DNA of 64,000 bases, taken from Actinomycetota bacterium. GTDB lineage: Bacteria > Actinomycetota > Thermoleophilia > Miltoncostaeales > Miltoncostaeaceae. The notes below the pieces were generated by a model. That model was not told the origin of the DNA, did not search any database, and worked only from the letters and a program-made list of their open reading frames with translations. The position numbers and the translations under genes were made by a program. Below are positions 55,696 through 64,000 of the stretch, in pieces. Every line of letters begins with the position of its first letter. Positions within the stretch are counted from its first letter, which is position 1. The stretch spans positions 124,001-188,000 of the forward strand of contig JACJWX010000001.1 in NCBI GenBank assembly GCA_020636905.1. Direction: 5' to 3'.

Positions 55696-57279
55696 GTGAG
55701 CGTTCCACCACGCCGCGGGATCAGATCGTTGCGCGGCACCCTGTCCCGCCAGGTGACTGCCCTCGGAGTCGTGCTCGCGATGCTGATCACGGTCGCCGTG
55801 GCCGGGATGGTCGTCACCGCGCGCAACTACCGCGACGTGGCGCAGCTCACGCTCAGCCGCCAGGACGCCGCCAACCAGGTTCTCACCGACCTCCTCAACG
55901 CCGAGACCGGAAACCGCGGCTACACCCTCACCGGCCGCGGCGACTACCGCAGTCCGTACACCGAGGCGCTGCACCGCTACCCCGCGGACATCGCGCGCCT
56001 GCGGGCGCTCGTCAACGACGACACCGAGCTGCTGGCGGCGGTCGAGGAACTCGATCGCCGGGCGCGCCTGTGGTTCCGCGAGGCTCGCACCCTCATCGCG
56101 CTGCGCCGCCAGGGGCTGACCGACGCGGCTGTCGCCCGATTCAACCGCGGCGAGGCAAAGCGCCGCAGTGACGCCTTCCGGGCCCAACATTCGCTGCTCG
56201 TGGCCGAACTCGACCAGGAGAGCGCGACCGCGCTGGTCGAGACCGATCGGCGCCGCGATCTGACGCTGTACGCGGTGACCGCCGTGGCGCTGCTCGCCCT
56301 GGCGGTGGTCGCATTCACCGCGCGGCGGCTCTGGCGCCGCGTCGGCGGGCCGGTTCGACTGCTGTCGCAGGGAATGGCGAGCGTCGCCCGCGGTCGCCCC
56401 ACCGAGGTGGTGCGCAGTTCCGATGCGGTGCGGGAGCTGGCCGAGTTGACCGACGGCTTCAACCTCATGCAGCGGCAGGTCTTCCAGCAACGTGATGCGG
56501 TGGCGGCGGCGGTCCGCCGCGAGGCGGTTCAGCGCACCGAACGGCGGATGTGGGAGACGGTGCAGGAGGGACTGCTTCCGTCGCGCCTGCCCGTGATCCC
56601 GGGGCACCGACTGGTCGCTCGCTACCGGCCGGCCGAACGCGCCCTCCTGATCGGCGGGGACTTCTACGACGCCGAGGTGCTGCCGGACGGGCGTCTGGCG
56701 ATGATCGTGGGCGACATGGCCGGCCATGGTGCGCCCGCCGCGGCACAGGCGGCCGGTCTCCGGTTCGGGTGGCGCACGATGGTCGCCGTCGATCCCGATC
56801 CGGAACGTGTGCTCAGCGCCCTCAACGCACAGATGTCACGGGCCGAGCTCCGGTCCGAAGGACTGTTCGCCACGGTCATCTACGCGCTCGTCGACCCCGA
56901 TGGCGCGGCCATCTTCGCGTGTGCCGGCCATCCGCCGCCGGTGCTCCTGACCGCCACCGGATGTCACATGATCGAACCCGACGGCGTCGGTCCCGTCCTC
57001 GGGGTGATGGACGAGGCCACCTGGCCCACCACGTGGTTCACGCTCCGCCCCGGTTCCACGCTGGTGCTGTTCACCGACGGCCTCATCGAGGCCCGTGCCG
57101 GCGAGGAACTCTTCGGGGTCGAACGAGTGGTCGAGGCACTCGCCGAGGAACGCGCGTCAGCCGTCGAGATGCGCCTGGTCCGCACCATGGCGCGCAGCCG
57201 TCGCTTCGGCGGCGGGGCGCTGCGCGACGACGTCGTCGTGATGGCGCTCGAGCGGACCGCCGAGGGCCCCGGACCGTAG
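55696..57279 (+). CDS. Membrane-anchored SpoIIE/RsbU-type serine phosphatase with CHASE3-like sensor
   Basis: Protein of 527 residues. A first membrane helix (about 20-43), an extracytoplasmic CHASE3-like domain (LLNAETGNRGYTLTGRGDY), a second helix (about 192-213), a HAMP linker (RVGGPVRLLSQGMASVARGR), and a PP2C/SpoIIE phosphatase with metal-binding LIGGDFYDAEVL, AMIVGDMAGHGAPAAA, FTDGLIEARAG and LRDDVVVMALE. It would dephosphorylate an anti-anti-sigma factor in response to an outside signal. The partner is not in the window. A terminator follows directly. Confidence 0.92.
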   Translation: MSVPPRRGIRSLRGTLSRQVTALGVVLAMLITVAVAGMVVTARNYRDVAQLTLSRQDAANQVLTDLLNAETGNRGYTLTGRGDYRSPYTEALHRYPADIARLRALVNDDTELLAAVEELDRRARLWFREARTLIALRRQGLTDAAVARFNRGEAKRRSDAFRAQHSLLVAELDQESATALVETDRRRDLTLYAVTAVALLALAVVAFTARRLWRRVGGPVRLLSQGMASVARGRPTEVVRSSDAVRELAELTDGFNLMQRQVFQQRDAVAAAVRREAVQRTERRMWETVQEGLLPSRLPVIPGHRLVARYRPAERALLIGGDFYDAEVLPDGRLAMIVGDMAGHGAPAAAQAAGLRFGWRTMVAVDPDPERVLSALNAQMSRAELRSEGLFATVIYALVDPDGAAIFACAGHPPPVLLTATGCHMIEPDGVGPVLGVMDEATWPTTWFTLRPGSTLVLFTDGLIEARAGEELFGVERVVEALAEERASAVEMRLVRTMARSRRFGGGALRDDVVVMALERTAEGPGP

Positions 57280-57302
57280 GCGGCGCGTGTCCCGCGCCGC
57301 CT
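57278..57302. terminator. Bidirectional hairpin terminator between phosphatase and glutaredoxin genes
   Basis: AGGCGGCGCG at 57278-57287 pairs perfectly with CGCGCCGCCT at 57293-57302 around the loop TGTCC. It fills the gap between the stops of the convergent genes at 57279 and 57309. Confidence 0.75.
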
Positions 57303-57308
57303 CGAACG

Positions 57309-57650
57309 TCAGGAGGCCTCGACCCCCAGCAACTTCTGGAGCTCGCCGTTCTGGAACATCTCGGTGGCGATGTCGCATCCGCCCACGAGCTGACCGTCCA
57401 CGAAGAGCTGCGGGATCGTCGGCCAGTCGGACCATCCCGAGAGCACCATACGGATCCTCGGGTCGGTCAGGATGTCGCGGGCGCCGTACTCCACCCCCAG
57501 GTGGTTCAGGATCTGCACGACCTGGTTCGAGAAGCCGCAGCGGGGCATCTCGGGCGTGCCCTTCATGAACACGAACACGCGATTGTCCGAGACCTCGGAC
57601 TGGATCTGGCCGAGGATCTCCTCCTCGGACATCGTCAGGGTGTCGCTCAT
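57309..57650 (-). CDS. grxD: Monothiol glutaredoxin, CGFS type
   Basis: Protein of 113 residues. The active site CGFS (Cys38) is preceded by VFMKGTPEMPR and followed by the GSH-binding SDWPTIPQLFVDGQLVGGCD. CGFS glutaredoxins carry and transfer [2Fe-2S] clusters and form complexes with BolA proteins. The ATG at 57650 overlaps the stop of a BolA gene (ATGA), which supports the pairing. Length is normal. Confidence 0.95.
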   Translation of the reverse strand: MSDTLTMSEEEILGQIQSEVSDNRVFVFMKGTPEMPRCGFSNQVVQILNHLGVEYGARDILTDPRIRMVLSGWSDWPTIPQLFVDGQLVGGCDIATEMFQNGELQKLLGVEAS

Positions 57651-57883
57651 TGGGCCTCCGGGGCGCTGGTCTTCAGTGCGAGTGCGTGGATGCTGCCGTC
57701 GTCGAACCGCTCCTGTACCGCGGCGTACACCAGTCGGTGCTGCTGGATCAGCGGCAGACCGGCGAACTGCGGCGCGACGATGCGCGCGGCGAGGTGGTCG
57801 CCGCCACCCTGGTCGACGACGTCGACCGACGCACCCGGCAGGGCGGCTTCGATCATCTGGGTCAGTTCGGTGAGATCCGCCAT
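57647..57883 (-). CDS. BolA-family protein
   Basis: Protein of 78 residues with the BolA fold. ELTQMIEAALPGASVDVVDQG, the conserved loop segment PLIQQHRLVYAAVQERFDD with the conserved His, and IHALALKTSAPEAQ at the end are typical. It is translated just before the CGFS glutaredoxin, its usual partner in iron-sulfur cluster handling. No other iron-sulfur genes are nearby. Confidence 0.93.
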   Translation of the reverse strand: MADLTELTQMIEAALPGASVDVVDQGGGDHLAARIVAPQFAGLPLIQQHRLVYAAVQERFDDGSIHALALKTSAPEAQ

Positions 57884-57901
57884 TGCGCTCAGGATGCCAG
57901 G

Positions 57902-58457
57902 TCAGGCGTTCCGGCGCCCTCCCGCGGGTCCACGCCGCACGGTCCAGCCCAGCGGCCGATCGCCGTCGTAGGGCATCGTGCCGTGGAACGGGCGGGGATC
58001 GTCGTCGAACACCAGCGGCACGAAGTAGCGGTCTCCCTCCCACATCGGCAGGCCGGCGGCCGCGCGGACCTCCCGGTCGGGCGAGCACGCCGACAGCAGT
58101 CGATCCAGCGGGATCCATTCGAGCGTTCCCTCCGGCGTCTCGCGCTGGGGCTCCCCGTCCCAGGCGTCGGCCAGGAACACGAACGCCAGCCAGTCCTCCT
58201 GGTTCGGGCCGAAGCCGGACCAGGTGATGGTCCCCCGCAGATGCAGGCCGGTGACGGTCAGTCCGGACTCCTCGTGCACCTCGCGGCAGGCGGAGCCCAT
58301 GACGTCCTCGTCGCGCTCGAGTTTGCCGCCCAGGCCGTTGAATTTGCCGAAGTGGTCGTCGTCCGAGCGGGTGTTGCGGTGGATCATCAGCACCCGCTCG
58401 CCGGCCCGGTCGAGGGGGTAGATCAGCGTTCCGACGATCGGCCGGAGCGGGACCGGT

Positions 58458-58465
<8 letters not shown>
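57902..58465 (-). CDS. NUDIX hydrolase (8-oxo-dGTP/NTP pyrophosphatase-like)
   Basis: Protein of 187 residues. A complete Nudix box begins [10 protein letters not shown] and ends REVHEESGL. The flanks include [20 protein letters not shown] and [11 protein letters not shown], the layout of YtkD/MTH1-like enzymes. It would hydrolyse a nucleoside triphosphate to its monophosphate. The start overlaps the stop of the YyaL-like gene by eight bases, so the pair is cotranscribed. Substrate not certain. Confidence 0.9.
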
Positions 58466-60497
<2,032 letters not shown>

Positions 60498-60641
60498 TCG
60501 GTCACCCTGCCATGTCGCGGAACCACGATCCACCCGGGTCGTCCCGACGGGGGCCGTTCGGCCGCAAACCGCTCTCTGGCCTGGATGCGCGCGCAACGGT
60601 ACGGTGGACACACGGTGGCACCAATCAGGAGCGGAGAACGC

Positions 60642-61760
60642 ATGAAGGTCGTGATCGTCGGTGGCGGGATGGTCGGAATGACCCTCGCCCACCTCTTGCG
60701 CAGGCGTGGTCTCGAGCCCACCATCATCGAGCGGATGCCGGCGGGCTTCTATCAACCCCGGGGATACATGCTGGGCTTCCAGGGATACGAGTCCCTGCAG
60801 GAAGTCGGGGTCTACGACGAGGTCCGGGACGCCGGTCGGCCCATCGCGCCCCGCGAGGGACAGCCGCCGATCGCGGTGGCCGTGCGGTTCGGCGCCCTCA
60901 TCGAGGCGCTCCAGCGCGACCTGCCGATGGAGAACGAGCTCACGGTGAAGGAGCTGATCACCGACGAGATCGGCCGGGTCACCGGCGTCGTCGCCGAGCC
61001 CACGCCCGAAGAGGTGCTTCGCGGGGCGGCGGGGCCGACGTCCGCGGCCGGGTCACTCCAGACGGCGGTCCCGGGCACGGTCAAGGGTGATCGACCCGCG
61101 GGCGAGATCCGCTTTGAAGCCGACCTCGTGGTGGCGTGCGACGGCGTCCGCTCGCCGATCCGCGACATGGCAGGCCTGTCGGCCGAGATCGATCCGCTGC
61201 CCGAAGCCGCGCTCTCGTTCTACAGCCCGAAGCAGGCCGACACGTCGTTCGCCATGGCCTACATGAGCGATGGTGGCCACATCGGGATGCTCTCCTGGTA
61301 CGAGGGCTCGGCCGGCTGGCGCAGCTGCGCCCGCGTCGGCGCCGAGGCCGCGCTCGATGTCACCGTCGACCAGATCAAGGAGATGTGGACCCGGTTGCTT
61401 CCGGAGTCGGCGTCGGCCGTCGAGGGTGTCACCTCCATGGACCAGGTCCGCTACAGCGAACCCGCCCTGCTGCGCTGCCCGGAGTGGTGGAAGCCGGGCA
61501 TCGTGCTCATCGGGGACGCGGCGCACTTCTTCGGTCCCGAGACCGGAGTGAGCTCGGGCATCGGCCTGGGCGACGCGCACGCGCTTGCGGAGGCGATCCG
61601 CCAGAACCCGAACGACGCGGACGCGGCCTGCCACATGTACCAGACGTGGCGCGAACCGGTGGTGCGGCCCTACGAGGCCACCGATCCCGGCCGCCAGCGG
61701 ATCCTCGTGTCGGGACAGGTCGAGCCCCGCCCCGAGGAACGCTGGCCCCCGGAGGACTGA
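60642..61760 (+). CDS. FAD-dependent monooxygenase (PHBH-like)
   Basis: Flavoprotein of 372 residues. FAD-binding motif [19 protein letters not shown] at the N-terminus, the DG motif [14 protein letters not shown] mid-protein, and the second FAD motif [20 protein letters not shown] disordered insert (about 125-150) lies before the DG motif. The family hydroxylates aromatic or polyketide-like compounds. GGAGCGGAG precedes ATG 60642. It stands as a single gene with a short gap before the J-domain gene. Substrate unknown. Confidence 0.88.
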   Translation: MKVVIVGGGMVGMTLAHLLRRRGLEPTIIERMPAGFYQPRGYMLGFQGYESLQEVGVYDEVRDAGRPIAPREGQPPIAVAVRFGALIEALQRDLPMENELTVKELITDEIGRVTGVVAEPTPEEVLRGAAGPTSAAGSLQTAVPGTVKGDRPAGEIRFEADLVVACDGVRSPIRDMAGLSAEIDPLPEAALSFYSPKQADTSFAMAYMSDGGHIGMLSWYEGSAGWRSCARVGAEAALDVTVDQIKEMWTRLLPESASAVEGVTSMDQVRYSEPALLRCPEWWKPGIVLIGDAAHFFGPETGVSSGIGLGDAHALAEAIRQNPNDADAACHMYQTWREPVVRPYEATDPGRQRILVSGQVEPRPEERWPPED

Positions 61761-61782
61761 GGTCCGAACCCGTCATTCGCGC

Positions 61783-61810
61783 GGTGAGGGTGGCTCCGGC
61801 TACCCTCACC
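61783..61810 (+). promoter_or_regulatory. Inverted repeat and -10 box directly before a leaderless start
   Basis: GGTGAGGGT at 61783-61791 and ACCCTCACC at 61802-61810 form a perfect 9-bp dyad with a 10-base spacer. TACCCT at 61801-61806 lies six bases before GTG 61813. A regulator bound here would block initiation. Confidence 0.5.
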
Positions 61811-61812
61811 CG

Positions 61813-62871
61813 GTGATCGACGACCTCATTCAGACCGCCGGGCCCGTCCCGGCACGGGCGCCCGGTGCCCGCTGGCACCAGGCGGCGCTGCTCGCCACCG
61901 CCGCCGCGCTGGGCGGAGATCCGGCGGCCCGGACCCGGCTGGGGTGTGTGCTGCAGGCGCTCGATCTCCCCGACGCGGCCGAGGCGGCCGTCGACGGGCT
62001 GGAGGCTCCCTGGGCCAGGTGGTGGCACGTGGTCGCCATCGGCCAGCGGCGCCCGGTCGAGCTCGCCGACGCCGTCGCGGCCACCCTCGAAGACCTCGTG
62101 CCCGTCGACCCCGACGCCCGCGAGGTCCGGCGCCGCCTCGAGGATCTCGCGGACGAACTGCGCGCCATGGACGGTAGCGATCCGTCGCGCGCCCGGTTCT
62201 CGCTGCAGGGGGTGTGCACCGACACGCCGGCGCGCGCACTGCTCACCGGGCGCTCGTCGGCCAGCTTCGTCGCCGAGCCCGGCTGGGAGGCGATGCGGCT
62301 GGTGCGCCTCGCGCCGTCCGACGGGCCCCAGGCCGGCAATCGTGCGCACCTCCCCATCGGCGACATCATCGAACTCGTCGCCCGTGGGGACCGGGGCGCC
62401 GACCGGCCCGTGCCGCCGGATCGGCCGGCCATGCTGGCGCCCGACGACCTTCTCAACGGCGTCCGCGAGGACCGCGGGGTGCGCGATCAGCGCCTTCTCG
62501 ACCTCGCCGACGAGGTCCGCAGTGAACGTGAGGTCCTTGCCGTCGAGCGCAGCCAGCTCCGGCAGCAGAAGGCCGCGCTCGCGGCGGCCATGCGCCAGGT
62601 GAAGGACATGGCCGACCGTGGTGTGGTCGCCGCGGCGGGTCAGCTCCCGTCCTCGCGCGCGGAGGCCGCGGCGCTCCTCGAGGTGGACGTCGACGCCCCC
62701 GCGACCGAGGTGGAACGGGCCTTCAAGCGCCAGGTGGTCCGGTGCCATCCGGATCGCGTCGAAGGACTGCATCCCACGATCCGCGGGCATGCCGAGGGCC
62801 TCACCGTGGCACTCACCGCCGCCCGCGACATGCTCAAGGGCGTGCCGAGCGCCGCCCGCCGCCGGTCCTGA
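61813..62871 (+). CDS. Protein with a C-terminal J-domain
   Basis: Protein of 352 residues. Residues 1-200 are helical and rich in alanine, with no match I know. A likely coiled coil follows (SEREVLAVERSQLRQQKAAL, about residues 237-275). The last 75 residues form a J-domain: AAALLEVDVDAPATEVERAF, then KRQVVRCHPDRVEG with the HPD motif that stimulates DnaK. A J-domain at the very C-terminus is uncommon for a co-chaperone, so the N-terminal part probably binds the client. GTG 61813 follows a -10 box without a leader. Confidence 0.78.
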   Translation: MIDDLIQTAGPVPARAPGARWHQAALLATAAALGGDPAARTRLGCVLQALDLPDAAEAAVDGLEAPWARWWHVVAIGQRRPVELADAVAATLEDLVPVDPDAREVRRRLEDLADELRAMDGSDPSRARFSLQGVCTDTPARALLTGRSSASFVAEPGWEAMRLVRLAPSDGPQAGNRAHLPIGDIIELVARGDRGADRPVPPDRPAMLAPDDLLNGVREDRGVRDQRLLDLADEVRSEREVLAVERSQLRQQKAALAAAMRQVKDMADRGVVAAAGQLPSSRAEAAALLEVDVDAPATEVERAFKRQVVRCHPDRVEGLHPTIRGHAEGLTVALTAARDMLKGVPSAARRRS

Positions 62872-62901
62872 CCCACGTCTGAAGGTTCGCCGCGCGGGCC
62901 G

Positions 62902-64000
62902 TCAGGTGGTCGGGCCGCCCCAGCCGGTCGCCGGCGGCGAACCCTGGTCTTCGGCCTGGTTGGCGATCGACCGCAGCATGCCGCGGAAGATGTGGGTGTG
63001 GAGTGGCGACACCGCGATCCAATACAGGTGGCCGAACAATCCTGACGGTTCGTAGAACGCGGTCTGCCGGATCATCGCGCCCGTCGCCGTCGGTTCGACC
63101 CGCCACTGCAGCCACGCGCGTCCCGGGAGACGCATCTCGGCGCGCAGGCGCAGCAGGCGGTCCTGCTCGAACGCGTCGACCCGCCAGAAGTCGACGGTGT
63201 CGCCGATGGCCAGCTCGACCGGGTTGTGGCGTCCGCGCCGGAGCCCCACCCCACCAACGAGCGAGTCGACCAGCCCGCGCAGCGACCAGAGGAAATCGCC
63301 CGCGTACCAGCCGGAGCTTCCCCCGATGCGCTGGATCGGCGCGAACGCGGACGCCGGGTCCACCGAGACCTCGACGATCCGCGAGTCGACGCGCTGGCGC
63401 CGCAGGGGACGACCGCTGCCGGTGCGGAACGGGCGGTACGAGGAGAAGGCGTCCGACCAGCGGGTGGGCGGGGCATCGCCGTCGGCGAGCGCGCGTCCGA
63501 TGGCGACCTCGGCCGACATCGGCGCGATCTCGGGGAAGGCGTCCCGGGCGGCGTTGCTGTTGACGACCGTCTCGTTGCGGAGCCCGTCGATCATCTTCTT
63601 GGCGACGCGGGCGTAGACCGGCGTGACCAGGCCCAGCCAGAGGCTCGACAGATGGGGCGTCAGGAGCGGCACGCCGATGATCCGTCGGCGAAGCCCCTGC
63701 TGGCGAGCCGTCTCGAGCATCAGCGTGCGGTAGGTCATGACGTCGGGGCCGCCGATCTCGTAGACGCCCGCCGGGCGGGTGAGGTCCACCGCGGCACGCA
63801 GGTACGCGATCACGTCATCGATGGCGATCGGCTGGGTGCGTGTGGCCACCCAGCGCGGGGCGATCATGACCGGCAGGCGCTGGACGAGCGCGCTGATGGA
63901 CTCGAAGGAGAGGCTGCCCGAACCGATGATGATGCCGGCGCGGAACTCGGTGGTCGGGATGCGCGCCGCGAGCTCCGCGCCCGTCTGGTGGCGGCTCGCG
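62902..64000 (-). CDS. SDR-type NAD(P)-binding protein with DUF2867 (YbjT-like; partial)
   Basis: The C-terminal 366 residues are in the window; the start lies beyond 64000. The first part is the tail of an atypical SDR (TTEFRAGIIIGSGSLSFESI, RTQPIAIDDVIAYLRAAVDL, GVYEIGGPDVMTYRTLM). The C-terminal part from about residue 200 of the visible stretch is DUF2867 (SSGWYAGDFLWSLRGLVDSL and DFWRVDAFEQDRLLRLRAEM), an SRPBCC-like domain. This fusion is common in actinobacteria. The substrate is unknown. Confidence 0.88.
   Translation of the reverse strand, partial: ASRHQTGAELAARIPTTEFRAGIIIGSGSLSFESISALVQRLPVMIAPRWVATRTQPIAIDDVIAYLRAAVDLTRPAGVYEIGGPDVMTYRTLMLETARQQGLRRRIIGVPLLTPHLSSLWLGLVTPVYARVAKKMIDGLRNETVVNSNAARDAFPEIAPMSAEVAIGRALADGDAPPTRWSDAFSSYRPFRTGSGRPLRRQRVDSRIVEVSVDPASAFAPIQRIGGSSGWYAGDFLWSLRGLVDSLVGGVGLRRGRHNPVELAIGDTVDFWRVDAFEQDRLLRLRAEMRLPGRAWLQWRVEPTATGAMIRQTAFYEPSGLFGHLYWIAVSPLHTHIFRGMLRSIANQAEDQGSPPATGWGGPTT

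Overview
The window is very GC-rich chromosomal DNA with an actinobacterial look. Genes are dense and short-spaced, stop and start codons often overlap (ATGA/GTGA), GTG and TTG starts are frequent, and several promoters of the TANNNT type sit 5-7 nt before a start codon with no room for a leader. The gene content (DUF1918 domain, paired universal stress proteins, secreted propeller proteins with odd C-termini, soluble globin-coupled chemotaxis sensors, a fatty acid kinase fused to its DegV partner) suggests Actinomycetota, most likely class Thermoleophilia (Solirubrobacterales). The class is an inference; no rRNA is present. No phage, insertion sequence, integrase or CRISPR array was seen.

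Region by region: 1-7866 (minus) is one nine-gene operon. It encodes a TlpA-like thioredoxin, a CcdA-like membrane protein, a CDP-alcohol phosphatidyltransferase, a TVP38 membrane protein, an FAD disulfide oxidoreductase and an ABC importer (binding protein, two permeases, ATPase). Its content matches the E. coli ydjXYZ-ynjABCDEF set of unknown role, extended by thiol-redox genes. Diverging from it (8014-9263) are an ECF sigma factor and a zinc-type anti-sigma factor, with a perfect 15-bp inverted repeat between the two units. 9351-12627 holds a HAD phosphatase, pyruvate kinase, a PPOX-fold protein and a DCC (DUF393) protein. 12624-16658 holds a secreted protein with a triplicated C-terminal motif, an FMN reductase and a frameshifted PQQ-type sugar dehydrogenase. 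16933-22191 is a sensory block: two globin-coupled methyl-accepting proteins read as one open frame, a methyltransferase and a PAS protein.

22299-31003 carries a zinc-ribbon peptide, an acetoacetate-decarboxylase-like protein, methyltransferase, stress and transport genes, a DUF1918-flavin reductase fusion, and an M20 peptidase translationally coupled to a P-loop NTPase. 31017-42088 has a frameshifted hydrolase, a YdeI-like protein, a secreted propeller, a second methyltransferase, a 962-residue SF2 helicase with a hydrophobic segment, a secreted protein with a structured leader, an HD-GYP protein and a zinc-ribbon SDR. 42278-43727 is an ArsR-SRPBCC-DHFR operon with an operator around its start codon. 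44472-47518 has two more secreted proteins and tRNA-Lys. 47582-57279 contains a FakA-FakB fusion, PyrD, a KhtU/KhtT-like K+/H+ antiporter, an SLC13/ArsB-type transporter, a CBS protein and a SpoIIE phosphatase. 57309-64000 has a CGFS glutaredoxin/BolA pair, a NUDIX hydrolase, a YyaL-like protein, a flavin monooxygenase, a C-terminal J-domain protein and a partial SDR-DUF2867 protein.

Three observations stand out. First, a dispersed repeat with imperfect terminal inverted repeats occurs at 18199-18337, 32534-32735 and 42102-42167; one copy lies between the two fused sensor units. Second, three reading-frame breaks can each be repaired by adding one base, so some may be sequencing errors. Third, several domain fusions look unusual (helicase plus hydrophobic segment, DUF1918 plus flavin reductase, triplicated secreted motif).
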